From the NCBI RefSeq assembly GCF_003052295.1, contig NZ_QBLC01000002.1:310001-374000 (forward strand): a DNA stretch of 64,000 nt, in the 5' to 3' direction. Below, piece after piece: positions 38,659-47,802 of this stretch (positions are counted from its first letter, which is position 1; every line of letters starts with the position of its first letter). Made by a program: the position numbers and the translations under genes. Source of the DNA: Trichococcus paludicola. Its GTDB lineage: Bacteria; Bacillota; Bacilli; Lactobacillales; Aerococcaceae. The notes beneath the pieces were generated by a model, which worked only from the letters and a program-made list of their open reading frames with translations, did no database searches and was not told where the DNA came from.

Positions 38659-39144
38659 TTATATGTTTTCTATATCTTTGAGCCATTTACCAGAAATAGC
38701 GGATATCAAGTAGTAACCAATCGTATTATTTGCGTTTTTATAGGTGACTTCCCAAACAGGTTCTTCGTTCTCTATCCCCAGTCTTGCCTCCAGAATCCGT
38801 TCAGGGTTCTTATCCGCCTGAGTGATTGATTTAGCTTCACTTTCGGTGATGACTTCCGCCGTATTCAGGATAGTGGTTTCACCGCCGTCTTTCTTAATGA
38901 TGACATATAATTCTTCGTTCTTGTCATCGGTACCAGCCAGTGTAAAATACGTTTCAGATCCGTTGTACCAGTAAAAATCCTGGACTTTTTGGATATTGGC
39001 GTTCGCTTCCGCGATGGCAGTTGCTTCTTTTTGAGCTTGCAGGATCGGCTGCTGGCTTCGGTAAAATATCGTGTAAGAGCTGACGATCATCAGGAAAAGA
39101 AGCACAATCGTCCCCACAATGATATTCTTCTTCACATCTTCCAC
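38659..39144 (-). CDS. TseB/YpmB-like membrane-anchored protein (DUF5590)
   Basis: 161 residues: one N-terminal membrane helix (about 8-28, IIVGTIVLLFLMIVSSYTIF) and an extracytoplasmic pair of PepSY/DUF5590-like domains (YWYNGSETYFTLAG; VWEVTYKNANNTIGYYLISAISGKWL). In Bacillus the protein at this locus, YpmB/TseB, modulates cell-wall elongation through a class A/B PBP; that role is carried over by position and fold only. It lies 15 nt ahead of the aminotransferase gene. Confidence 0.82.
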   Translation of the reverse strand: MEDVKKNIIVGTIVLLFLMIVSSYTIFYRSQQPILQAQKEATAIAEANANIQKVQDFYWYNGSETYFTLAGTDDKNEELYVIIKKDGGETTILNTAEVITESEAKSITQADKNPERILEARLGIENEEPVWEVTYKNANNTIGYYLISAISGKWLKDIENI

Positions 39145-39232
39145 TTCCTTATCTTTGGTTGAAACTTAATCGCAATCTCACCTAATTGTTAATGATACCT
39201 TAAACTTCATGCTGATGGAATATCCCACTGCA

Positions 39233-41980
39233 TTATTTTTTCAGAAATTCTTGAATTTCGGCATTTATTTCCGCTTGATCGGCTACTTTTATCCCTACGC
39301 CCTCCGGAAGCATCTGTTGCATCCGTTTGGAATAAGTGCTTTTGATCAATCTGTCATCCAGGCAAATGACGACGCCTTTCGTATTTCTGGAGCGGACGAG
39401 TCTGCCTATCCCCTGTTTCAGACGGATCATCGCTCGCGGAAGAAACTCTTCGTAGAACGCCTTCTTGCCTTTGTCGTGGTGAAACGCTTGGAAGGCGGCA
39501 TTTTCCGGACGATGCGGCGGATCGAACGGCAGCCTGGTTATCACCAGAATTTCAACGGCTTGATCAGAAAAATCGATCCCTTCCCAGTAAGAAGCAGAAC
39601 CCAGCAAAATGGCCGCATTGGCCGACATGAACCGATTGTGCATCCTTCTCCGACTGCCGGAGAAACCTTGAGCGAGTATTTCCGTTCCTGGGAATCCGGA
39701 AGAAACAGCGTTTTTGAGTTGGCTATGAACTTCCTCCAGCAAGCGGTTGGATGTGAATAAAACCAATGCTTTGCCTTGTTGCGGCAGCACGATTTCTTGC
39801 AAAGTCGAAACAATCTGTTTCGCCGCCTGTTTGTCGTCCAAAGAGGTGATGGCAGTGATATCTGTCGGAAGGAAAATCCGCAACCGTTCGCTCAACTTGT
39901 ATGGAGAAGCAAAATACGCTTCCTGCAATTCGGCTTCGCCGATTTTATTTTTGAAATAGTCCAGCGAGTCATCCACTTTGAGAGTCGAACTTAAATAAAC
40001 GGTTCTGCTGAATCGCTCTTCTATTTTTGAATGGATTTCCTCCGAGAGATCAATTTGGTTTATTTCGATTGCCAGCGAAAGCAAGTCATTATCCCAATTG
40101 TATTGCAGCACATGATACGTACCTAGGCGGTCTTCAGAAAAATAGTGCAGATTGACTTGGACTGCCCCCAAGTCCTCCAAAATTGCCTTTGCGCGGGGAC
40201 CCATAACCGGATCATTCCTCAGGTCGGCTTTATCCAGGCAACGCATGGCGGCAAGCCTTGTCTCCTCTATATACTGGTGCATTTTCTTGAATATTTTTTT
40301 CATTCCATTCTCAACCAAAAAATTTTCATCAAGAAAAACTTCACCTTTTTCCCCCACCTCATGGATAAGGGAACGCACCAATACTTCTTCGGAATGGGCA
40401 CATTCCTGCTGTAGTTGATCGATCGCGAATTCGAGGTTGAATAAATCATAGTCCAGGGAATCGCCATTTGGATCCTTTTCTATTGCCTCGCGATAATCTC
40501 GGAGGAAGTAGCCGAAGCGCTTCAAACGCCGTTTCAGGATGGATAGGGCTACACTTTTCTTGTGCGCATCCTGATAGACGCGCGGGAACTGATGTGCCTC
40601 ATCGAGGATCAAGTTGATGGAGTCGCAATGGTCAAAAATTGCCAAATCATCGATGTGATGACTCAAAAAAGAATGGTTTGTGACGATCAGGCTGGATTGT
40701 TCTGCTTTCTTGTTATTGAAGGCAAAGAAATCATCCTCGGCCCACTTCCCTTTTAAAGGGGCTTCGTGGCTTTCAAAGGTCAGCTTATCCCAGAGAAAAT
40801 CAAAGTTCTGCGCTTGGCTCAATTCGCTGATATCCCCGGTTTCCGTCTCGGTCAGCCAGACATAGATGCTCATCATGATCAAGGATTCTTTTTTGGTGAG
40901 GGCTTCCAAGGTCAATGCGGCCAATTTCTCCAGGTGGACGATGTTCGTCTTCCCTTTCAATGAACTTATCTGCAGCTCAAATGGCAGCATTTTGCGTAAC
41001 CGGGTCATCTCGTTATCCATGATCTGTTCCTGCAAAAGCAGCGTGGAAGTGCTGATAAGGACTTTGTTTTTCGGCGTTGCCTGATAAGCTGCAGGCAGCA
41101 GATAGGCCAAAGTCTTCCCGATGCCCGGCGCAGCTTCAATTGCCAAATTTTCAGAATTTTCGGCTTGGTGGAAGTCGAAAAGTGATTGCATCATCTCAAT
41201 CTGCTCTGCACGGATTTCCAAGCCGTGATTTCCCATCAGGCTTTTGGCCACTTCCGAAAAATCGGAAATTTCTTTTTCTCTATAAGCCGTCTGTTCCGAG
41301 AGTATGTCTTTTTCCTTCAGCGCCAACCCATTTTTGACGTAGATTTTCTGCGGAAGGGGGGAGCGCATCTCTTTGGCGGTTTCATAGCTCTCATAAAAAA
41401 AGGAATCGTTGTCCACCTGACAATGCGCCGACAAGAAATTCAACTTTTCCAGCGTGACCAACGGTAAGTTGTTGGCTTTCTCCTTCAACTGGAGGAAAAG
41501 TTCTGCAGTTGCACGCGCATCGCTTGCGGCATCATGGGCACTATCATGCGTCAGAACGAAGTGGTTTGATAGATCGCCCAACCGATAACTGGATAAGGTC
41601 GGATACAGTATTTTCGTCAACTCCACCGTGTCCATCGCGCGCAGCGAAAGCGGCGGCATGCCGACTTCTTGGAATGAATAGTCCAAAAAATGGTAATCGA
41701 AATGTACGTTATGCGCTACAAAAACGCACCCTTCTAACGTGTTGTAGATGAAATCACATACGTCTTCAAAATAGGGAGCCTCTTTGACATCTTTATTCTT
41801 GATTCCCGTCAGCTTCTCGATGACATCCGGTATTTTTCTGCCGGGATTGATGGTTATATTGATTTCCTGAACTATTTTGCCGGCCTGAAGCAAGGTACAC
41901 CCGAATTGAATGATCCGATCCCCTCGTTTAAAGCTGGATCCCGTTGTCTCAAGATCGACAATGGCGTAGGTTTTCTTCAT
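39233..41980 (-). CDS. dinG: DinG-type helicase with N-terminal DnaQ-like 3'-5' exonuclease
   Basis: 915 residues. The N-terminal exonuclease (about 1-170) has ExoI VDLETTGSSFKRG, ExoII HNVHFDYHFLD and ExoIII HDAASDARAT. The XPD/DinG-like helicase follows with Walker A AAPGIGKTLAYLLPAA, DEAH at ILDEAHQFPR and late motifs GSASYWEGIDF and MIRLKQGIGRLVRS. No Fe-S cysteine quartet is evident, as in other Firmicute DinG nucleases. The start ATG has GGAG 9 nt upstream. First gene of the operon running to nth; promoter at 42111-42139. Confidence 0.95.
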   Translation of the reverse strand: MKKTYAIVDLETTGSSFKRGDRIIQFGCTLLQAGKIVQEINITINPGRKIPDVIEKLTGIKNKDVKEAPYFEDVCDFIYNTLEGCVFVAHNVHFDYHFLDYSFQEVGMPPLSLRAMDTVELTKILYPTLSSYRLGDLSNHFVLTHDSAHDAASDARATAELFLQLKEKANNLPLVTLEKLNFLSAHCQVDNDSFFYESYETAKEMRSPLPQKIYVKNGLALKEKDILSEQTAYREKEISDFSEVAKSLMGNHGLEIRAEQIEMMQSLFDFHQAENSENLAIEAAPGIGKTLAYLLPAAYQATPKNKVLISTSTLLLQEQIMDNEMTRLRKMLPFELQISSLKGKTNIVHLEKLAALTLEALTKKESLIMMSIYVWLTETETGDISELSQAQNFDFLWDKLTFESHEAPLKGKWAEDDFFAFNNKKAEQSSLIVTNHSFLSHHIDDLAIFDHCDSINLILDEAHQFPRVYQDAHKKSVALSILKRRLKRFGYFLRDYREAIEKDPNGDSLDYDLFNLEFAIDQLQQECAHSEEVLVRSLIHEVGEKGEVFLDENFLVENGMKKIFKKMHQYIEETRLAAMRCLDKADLRNDPVMGPRAKAILEDLGAVQVNLHYFSEDRLGTYHVLQYNWDNDLLSLAIEINQIDLSEEIHSKIEERFSRTVYLSSTLKVDDSLDYFKNKIGEAELQEAYFASPYKLSERLRIFLPTDITAITSLDDKQAAKQIVSTLQEIVLPQQGKALVLFTSNRLLEEVHSQLKNAVSSGFPGTEILAQGFSGSRRRMHNRFMSANAAILLGSASYWEGIDFSDQAVEILVITRLPFDPPHRPENAAFQAFHHDKGKKAFYEEFLPRAMIRLKQGIGRLVRSRNTKGVVICLDDRLIKSTYSKRMQQMLPEGVGIKVADQAEINAEIQEFLKK

Positions 41981-42110
41981 AAAAACAATCTCCTAAATAA
42001 ACAGAAGCTTCTCCTGTTCCGGTATTTCTTTCTGCAAGACTTTCCCTGAAGGTATCTTATAAAAACAGGAGCCTCTCCGATCAAACTGTGCATTGCATGC
42101 AACTCACCTC

Positions 42111-42139
42111 ATTATATCCTATGTCGTGGCTATTGTTAC
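42111..42139 (-). promoter_or_regulatory. Promoter upstream of dinG
   Basis: GTAACA (42134-42139) and TATAAT (42111-42116) on the minus strand with 17-bp spacing. The leader of about 125 nt holds CTCCTGTT/AACAGGAG arms that could pair over a long loop; nothing else is seen in 41981-42200. Confidence 0.6.
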
Positions 42140-42207
42140 CGTAAAATCGATAATTATCGGATTTTTTTGATGGCTTGCATGAACAGGTTGCCTACCCGAC
42201 ATCACAA

Positions 42208-42242
42208 AAATGGACCCTCGCTTTAGCAGCAAGGGTCCATTT
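42208..42242. terminator. Terminator behind the 158-residue hypothetical gene
   Basis: Perfect 11-bp stem (AAATGGACCCT with AGGGTCCATTT), 13-nt loop, with T-rich flanks on both strands. It ends the minus-strand gene at 42252 and isolates dinG from it. Confidence 0.92.
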
Positions 42243-42251
42243 TTTGATCTA

Positions 42252-42728
42252 TTAAACGATTTCAGAATAAATATCTTTCACATTTTTTTCTGGATCGATT
42301 ACAATATATAATTGGTTTTCTGATGAAACGAATGAAGATTGATGTTCATTGTCGAATCCATCGGTATCCAATGCTTTGTAAGGGAAGTAGATGCGGTCCA
42401 CTTCTACAATGACGTCGGATTTTGGATGATCCTCATCTTGGTACAGGATATCCATTTTTTCGATGTCCTGATGGCTCGCAACGCGCTCGAACATGCCTTG
42501 TTCAAGCCCGCCCAAGTTGATATCGCTCGTATTGACGTGATCTGCTTCTTGGTTAATTTCGATACGCAAAGATTCGCAAGGGTGGATTTCTTGGAAATCA
42601 CTGTTTCCGATTCGGCCGTAGCTCGTTGTGACTTGTTTGATCCATAGATCTCCGATATATTCACGCTTGATCGTCCATGTTTCGCCGTTTCTAAAAATAA
42701 ATCTCAAACCTGTCATTACTTTTTTCAT
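42252..42728 (-). CDS. Hypothetical soluble protein, 158 residues
   Basis: I do not recognise this protein. From the ATG at 42728 (GGAG 8 nt upstream) it begins MKKVMTGLRFIFRNGETWTIKREYIGDLW, then has an acidic middle region (QDEDHPKSDVIVEVDRIYFPYKALD) and ends DIYSEIV. There is no signal peptide, membrane helix or cysteine cluster. The N-terminal strand-rich FRNGETWTI pattern suggests a small beta-domain. It appears monocistronic, with an extended -10 (TGATAAAAT, 42770-42775) and a strong terminator, so it is likely expressed. Confidence 0.75.
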   Translation of the reverse strand: MKKVMTGLRFIFRNGETWTIKREYIGDLWIKQVTTSYGRIGNSDFQEIHPCESLRIEINQEADHVNTSDINLGGLEQGMFERVASHQDIEKMDILYQDEDHPKSDVIVEVDRIYFPYKALDTDGFDNEHQSSFVSSENQLYIVIDPEKNVKDIYSEIV

Positions 42729-42840
42729 CGAAATCACTCCTGATATATTTACTTTTTGAATATGTAACTATTTTATCATATTTTTTATCAAGTGGGTACC
42801 CATACACTTCCGATGATGAGAAAAAAAGTAAGTTAAGTTG

Positions 42841-44406
42841 CTATAGACTATCCATGAATTCATTTGCGTTGACGACTGCCCTTGTGTGCTTCGCCGATGC
42901 GATTTCATGGCCTTGTGAATGGGCCGCGCATTCGAAGAAATATTTATTTCCTCTGTGTTCCGTCACTCTGACCGTCACCGTTATTTCTGAGTGGATGGGA
43001 GAAGCTTTTTTGTGATGCAGATCACAGTGTATCCCGACTGTCGTATCGCCTTCGGAAAGATGTTCCTTGACGATTCCCATACAGGCATTTTCGATCATGG
43101 CCAACAATGCCGGCGTTGCCAGAACCGGCAATGTGCCCGAACCGATTTCGGAAGCCAAATCCTTTTGTCCGACGGTATAGGAGGCTACGAATGTCTCATC
43201 CAAATAAATCATCCTTCTTTTCATAATGAAATCCCTTAGTGCGAGATGACTATTCTCCAGTTTGTTTGCCAACACCAAGGTTTTTAGTTCTTCGAATATC
43301 TCGCCCACAAAAGGACCGCCACGTTTGATGCCCAGCAAGGACAGCAATTCTTTTCCGTCCAAGGCCAAATCTTTCAGCGTATGGATCGGCATGGATTCGT
43401 TTAATTCGATCAAGTTTTCGCTCTGGTTCGGCAAACCGAACCCTTCGATGATGGCTTCTATCTGCATGGCTATTTCGATCCCTGTTTCGAACAGGAGTGG
43501 ATAGTCCCAGAATTGTTGCAGGCGTTTGTTGAGTGCCTGCACGCCTATGCGTATATCCATGATTTCCTTGCGGGAACACTTCCATTGGCGCAAAAATGGT
43601 TCGATCGCATCGTTCTTCAGATCAAGGAAATGGATCAATACAGTCCAAGCAATCGTTGTCCCTTTGAATTGCAGCGGAAAAAGGGCCAAGTCGATCAATG
43701 CCTTTTCCCGATTTTGGAAACCGGGACACATCTGGAATAAACGTGTTTCGACAAAAAATTTGATTCCGCCCTTGCGGTTTCTTCCGATCAGAAGCTTATT
43801 CCACTCTTCGCGCACGCGCTCTACCGCGATTTTTGAAAGGAGCGGATGGTACTCGACGATGGCTTCCTTCGTTGCTTTTTCGATTTCAAAATCCAACTGA
43901 CTCACAAACCTGGCTGCGCGCATCATGCGCAAAGCATCTTCCCTGAAGCGTTCTTCCGGGTTGCCTACTGCCCGAATCAATTTGTTCGCCAAGTCCTCCT
44001 GCCCGTTGAAGTAGTCTTTGATATTCCCATGGCGGTCGATTGCAATTGCATTGATCGTAAAGTCGCGCCTTTTCAAATCATCCTGCAGACTGCGCACATA
44101 CTGGACTTTCTCTGGTCTGCGGAACTTCTCATACTTTGATTCTGTCCGGAAAGTTGTTATTTCGTAAGTCTCACGCTCATGTAAAACCATCACCGTTCCA
44201 TGTTGGATGCCTACATCGAAGGTGATCGGGAAGATCCGCTGAATTTCTTCAGGCATAGCGCTCGAGGCGATGTCTACATCCGAAATATCCAGATGAAGCA
44301 GCGTGTCGCGCACACTTCCCCCAACAAAGTAGGCCTCATATCCGGCCTGTTCGATGGCTTCGATGATGGGTATCGCTTTTTGAAATTCCGGTGCGTTTAT
44401 GATCAT
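42841..44406 (-). CDS. cca: CCA-adding tRNA nucleotidyltransferase fused to an FlK-like thioesterase domain
   Basis: 521 residues, against about 400 for Firmicute CCA enzymes. Residues 1-397 are a class II CCA-adding enzyme: [10 protein letters not shown] with DVDIASSA (catalytic Asp pair), [26 protein letters not shown], then the helical neck and body. From about residue 399 the chain continues with almost no linker into a hotdog domain of the fluoroacetyl-CoA thioesterase (FlK) type. T431, E439, G458, H465 and R509 match FlK T42, E50, G69, H76 and R120 with a constant offset of 389, but the FlK lid phenylalanines (F33, F36) are absent. The ATG overlaps the dapB stop (ATGA). An AAGAAGG site lies 9 nt before an in-frame TTG at 43203, so a free thioesterase could also be made. 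Confidence 0.9.
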   Translation of the reverse strand: MIINAPEFQKAIPIIEAIEQAGYEAYFVGGSVRDTLLHLDISDVDIASSAMPEEIQRIFPITFDVGIQHGTVMVLHERETYEITTFRTESKYEKFRRPEKVQYVRSLQDDLKRRDFTINAIAIDRHGNIKDYFNGQEDLANKLIRAVGNPEERFREDALRMMRAARFVSQLDFEIEKATKEAIVEYHPLLSKIAVERVREEWNKLLIGRNRKGGIKFFVETRLFQMCPGFQNREKALIDLALFPLQFKGTTIAWTVLIHFLDLKNDAIEPFLRQWKCSRKEIMDIRIGVQALNKRLQQFWDYPLLFETGIEIAMQIEAIIEGFGLPNQSENLIELNESMPIHTLKDLALDGKELLSLLGIKRGGPFVGEIFEELKTLVLANKLENSHLALRDFIMKRRMIYLDETFVASYTVGQKDLASEIGSGTLPVLATPALLAMIENACMGIVKEHLSEGDTTVGIHCDLHHKKASPIHSEITVTVRVTEHRGNKYFFECAAHSQGHEIASAKHTRAVVNANEFMDSL

Positions 44407-45191
44407 AGGAAGTTTTCCAATCCATAGATCAGGCGATCGATTTCCATTACTTTTCTGCAGGAAAGGGCTACACCGTTCATGAAAGAGTCGCGGTCATATG
44501 AATCGTGGCGGATGATCAAGCCTTCTCCTGCGCTTCCGAATTGCACTTGCTGATGCGCAACTAGGCCTGGTAAGCGGACACTATGGATTTTCATACCATG
44601 GTAATCAGCCCCTCTTGCGCCTTCGATCAATTCTTTCTCTTCCGGATGCCCTTGTGGATGGTCGCCTCTCACTTCATAAATCAATTCGGCTGTTTTTATG
44701 GCAGTACCGCTTGGCGCATCCAACTTGTTGTCATGATGCAATTCCATGATTTCCACGTTCGGGAAATATTTTGCTGCTTTTGCGGCGAATTCCATCATCA
44801 ACACGGCACCAATCGCAAAATTAGGCGCAATCAAGCCTCCCAGACCCAACTCTTTTGAGTAGTTGGTCAATTCTTCAAGTTGTTCGCTGGAAAATCCGGT
44901 AGTGCCGATTACAGGACGCATACCGTTTTCAAGGGCGAAACGTGTATTGTCATAGGCCGCATCCGGTCTTGAAAAATCAATCCAAACATCAGCGTCAACT
45001 TCCTTGACGAGGGCCGCTTTATCACTGTACACTCTCACAGGATTGCCGGCATATTGCGGCAATTCATCGAGCTGCTTCTCTTTTGCGAAAGGATCGTATA
45101 CAGCCGCCAAAGTAAAGTCTTCCTGACGCAAGACCATATTTGTGCAGGCGGTTCCCATTTTGCCTTTAAATCCAGAAACTACTATTTTCAT
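44403..45191 (-). CDS. dapB: 4-hydroxy-tetrahydrodipicolinate reductase
   Basis: Second-stage enzyme of lysine/diaminopimelate synthesis, NAD(P)H dependent, 262 residues. The N-terminal Rossmann motif is [12 protein letters not shown]; the catalytic segment is [15 protein letters not shown], with the His-His pair and the substrate-binding Lys. The start ATG at 45191 follows GGAAGGGA; 17 in-frame codons upstream are not part of the family. It overlaps cca by four bases and lies 63 nt behind reoY. Diaminopimelate feeds peptidoglycan, matching the cell-wall role of ReoY. Confidence 0.97.
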   Translation of the reverse strand: MKIVVSGFKGKMGTACTNMVLRQEDFTLAAVYDPFAKEKQLDELPQYAGNPVRVYSDKAALVKEVDADVWIDFSRPDAAYDNTRFALENGMRPVIGTTGFSSEQLEELTNYSKELGLGGLIAPNFAIGAVLMMEFAAKAAKYFPNVEIMELHHDNKLDAPSGTAIKTAELIYEVRGDHPQGHPEEKELIEGARGADYHGMKIHSVRLPGLVAHQQVQFGSAGEGLIIRHDSYDRDSFMNGVALSCRKVMEIDRLIYGLENFL

Positions 45192-45254
45192 TCCACACGT
45201 TCCCTTCCGTTTAACGCTGTTGGCACACATGTTCCGCACCATATCCGCGTTTTA

Positions 45255-45806
45255 TCAGATCATATTTTTTTCTTCCAACTCTTTTAATTCTTTCGTGAAC
45301 TTCCTGAAGCTTGTTTCATCGTATTGGATTAGCGCAATGTCAATCTGTTTTTTCAGATAATGGATGCGATCCTTCACCGCCAACTTTTCCAATGATTTTT
45401 CTACAATTTCTTCCAGATCTTTATCGAAAATTTCAGAGTCTTGGAGGTACGGATTGTCCTCCAGAACACCAAAAAATGAAAGGACTTGGTAGGATTGATC
45501 AAAGAACAACTCCAGATAAAAATCCTCTTTCCAATTCAAGCGCAGATCATGGAATGCCTGCTCGGGATCTTCAAATGTCTTCCCATCTTTGTAGTACATG
45601 AAGGCATCTTTCGGATTTCCGACTACGGCAAACCCCATTCCTCTGTTCGTTGTATGAACTTCCTCAATCAGATGGATATTCTTCAACAAAATCTCATGAT
45701 TGAGCAGATAATTGAGTATCCAAAGGGACTCTCTGCGCTTCAATTGATAATTCTGAATAAACCAAGAAATAAAATTTTTTTTCTCCTCCAAAGTAGGATT
45801 CATCAT
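45255..45806 (-). CDS. reoY: ReoY-type proteolytic degradation factor (YpiB/UPF0302)
   Basis: 183 residues from the ATG at 45806 (GGAGG 7 nt upstream); 40 more in-frame codons upstream run back into ypiA. The N-terminal UPF0302 domain (KKNFISWFIQNYQLKRRESLWILNYL in part) is followed by the MGFAVVGNPKDAF segment and an IDEAL-like C-terminus (QIDIALIQYDETSFRKFTKEL). In Listeria and Bacillus ReoY helps ClpCP degrade MurA, linking protein turnover to wall synthesis. It follows ypiA by 31 nt as in Bacillus. Confidence 0.88.
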   Translation of the reverse strand: MMNPTLEEKKNFISWFIQNYQLKRRESLWILNYLLNHEILLKNIHLIEEVHTTNRGMGFAVVGNPKDAFMYYKDGKTFEDPEQAFHDLRLNWKEDFYLELFFDQSYQVLSFFGVLEDNPYLQDSEIFDKDLEEIVEKSLEKLAVKDRIHYLKKQIDIALIQYDETSFRKFTKELKELEEKNMI

Positions 45807-45837
45807 TTTAAAACCTCCTATCCGATGGGATGATGAC

Positions 45838-47121
45838 TTATTGATCTGAATCGTGCAGATCATCATGGAGTTGAAGCAATTCAGTGTTGGCCGGATAAAG
45901 AGCCAAGCCTTGGTGAATGACCTCACTCAACTTTTCGCGATTGCCTTCTTCTCTCAAGAATGCTGCATACTCCAGTAAAAATGCCTCGTTGTCGGCAAAA
46001 TGCGGATAAGCCGCCGTGTATTCTTTGTTTGCCGAATCGTAGTCCTCCAAGGCATTATGGCTGGATGCGAGCAACCAATTGTATTGCGGATCGTTGTCTT
46101 CCTGCTCTGCGCGGTCTGCGATATAAGTGACCAATTCCTCGAATCTTTCTTGCTTCAGCAACAAGTTGCCCAGGGCTAAATGGATACTGGAAAGGTCCGG
46201 TTCAAGCGCTGCCGCTTCACGCAAATTTTGTTCCGCATCCTGCTCCCTGTTCAACTTCAATTGCAGTTTGGCCGCTGTCGTGTAAAATTCATGCTGATAA
46301 GGATTCCGCAGGATGGCCTGTTCCATCACGGCAAGCGCTTCTTCCAACTCCAGTTCAGCCTCAAGCGCATTCGCCAAATACAAATATGCGCTCAGGTAAG
46401 CATTGTCCACTTCGAGCAATTTATTAAAAATGGTGATGGCGCGCGCATATTCCTTAAGTTGGAAATAGGTGAAGCCGAGTTGGAAATAACTGTCCGGGAA
46501 ATGTTCGTCAGCCGGGATTTTTTCCAGATACTGCAGGGCTGTCTCGAACGCACCGATAGCATTGTGGCAGTCGCCCAGGAAAAAATTCAGTTGCGTTGCG
46601 GATGCGATTTCGCCGTTTCCGTATGAAAGTTCCTCGTAGATCGGGATGGCCTTCTTGTACTCCCCGATCGAATGGTAAAGCTGCGCCAACGCATAATCCA
46701 ATATAGGTTCATCCGGCAACAGCGTCATTGCTTCAAAAATTTTCTTTTCGCTGACTTCGTACAAGCCTTGAACTTGATAAGCATCAGCCATCGTCAACAA
46801 AGCCTGCGGGTAAACGTCACTTTCTTTATCGATTGTTAGGAGGATATCCAAAGCTTGATCGTAATCGTCTTCGTCGATGGCGATTTCTGCCAAAGCGATA
46901 TTCCACTCCTGTATATGCGGGGACAGGTAGTTCAATGCTCCATATGCCTCTTTTGCTTCGCTCAAGAAGCCCAAGGCATGCATCGTTTCTGCCAATTCGG
47001 CCAAATCAGCGTTGTTGTTCTCCAGGACGGATTGCTCAACTGATTGTTTGAACAGTTGAACAGCCGCATCCAAATCATTCTTTTGAATGGCTTCTATCAT
47101 TGCATGTGCTTCATTATTCAT
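45838..47121 (-). CDS. Tetratricopeptide-repeat protein (YpiA-like)
   Basis: 427 residues made of about ten TPR-like helical pairs throughout (for example YPQALLTMADAYQVQGLYE, YFQLGFTYFQLKEYARA and LSAYLYLANALEAELEL in part), acidic overall, no membrane segment. The Bacillus orthologue YpiA lies next to YpiB (ReoY) and has been linked to the same MurA turnover pathway in Listeria (ReoM/ReoY system). A scaffold role is inferred. First gene of ypiA-reoY-dapB-cca. Confidence 0.85.
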   Translation of the reverse strand: MNNEAHAMIEAIQKNDLDAAVQLFKQSVEQSVLENNNADLAELAETMHALGFLSEAKEAYGALNYLSPHIQEWNIALAEIAIDEDDYDQALDILLTIDKESDVYPQALLTMADAYQVQGLYEVSEKKIFEAMTLLPDEPILDYALAQLYHSIGEYKKAIPIYEELSYGNGEIASATQLNFFLGDCHNAIGAFETALQYLEKIPADEHFPDSYFQLGFTYFQLKEYARAITIFNKLLEVDNAYLSAYLYLANALEAELELEEALAVMEQAILRNPYQHEFYTTAAKLQLKLNREQDAEQNLREAAALEPDLSSIHLALGNLLLKQERFEELVTYIADRAEQEDNDPQYNWLLASSHNALEDYDSANKEYTAAYPHFADNEAFLLEYAAFLREEGNREKLSEVIHQGLALYPANTELLQLHDDLHDSDQ

Positions 47122-47274
47122 TCGTCTACTGCTCCTTCAAATACACTCTGCTTGCTGGTGCTCTTCCTTTATATTTTATCATAAAGTTCAGCATCTGTAT
47201 CTATTTGTTCCTCAGGCTTTTCTCCGTCAAAAACACATTGAATCCCCTTTAGAGGCTTCCTCAGAATTTTGGCA

Positions 47275-47311
47275 AAAAAAATAAAGCCGAAGCCCCGTAA
47301 GGCCCCAACTT
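47275..47311 (-). terminator. Terminator of hup
   Basis: On the minus strand AAGTTGGGGCC pairs with GGCTTCGGCTT (11 pairs, four of them G-T) around a 6-nt loop, followed by TATTTTTTTT. Confidence 0.75.
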
Positions 47312-47323
47312 CATTTTCATTAA

Positions 47324-47599
47324 TTATTTAACTGCATCTTTCAATGCTTTACCTGGTTTGAATGCAGGGATTTTGCTTGCTTCGATTTGGATTTCTTCCC
47401 CAGTTTGAGGATTGCGTCCTTTACGAGCTGCACGATCACGAACTTCAAAATTACCAAAACCGATGACTTGAACTTTTTCACCGTCTTTTAATGCTTCTTG
47501 AATCACTTCAAATAATGCATCAACGCTTGCTGTAACATCCTTTTTAGTCAAGTTTGTTTTTCCAGCAACTCTTTCGATTAATTCAGCTTTGTTTGCCAT
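47324..47599 (-). CDS. hup: DNA-binding protein HU
   Basis: Nucleoid protein of 91 residues, the exact HU length. N-terminal helices [19 protein letters not shown], then the beta-arm with [21 protein letters not shown] and the DNA-intercalating NP, and a C-terminal [13 protein letters not shown]. Monocistronic between der and ypiA, with AGGA 5 nt upstream of the ATG and a terminator behind it. Confidence 0.98.
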   Translation of the reverse strand: MANKAELIERVAGKTNLTKKDVTASVDALFEVIQEALKDGEKVQVIGFGNFEVRDRAARKGRNPQTGEEIQIEASKIPAFKPGKALKDAVK

Positions 47600-47802
47600 G
47601 TTGTCCTTTCACCTCCTTTAAAGAAGAAGAATACATGCTTTCTTTGATAACACAACAAAACATGGAAAAACTATTTTTGAGTGGTCCAAAAACAGTTATG
47701 AAATACCGCAGTCAAGTTGAAAAGATATTTCTAATAAAGAATATCACACAAACCGTGCTACTGCAACGATTATAGTGGATTTAATGCCTTCGGGAAGGTA
47801 AT

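Noticed and set aside
42078-42116. Five-codon leader peptide (MQCTV) in front of dinG
   Set aside because: Its GAGG ribosome site touches the -10 box, so it would lie upstream of the transcription start and could not be in the mRNA.
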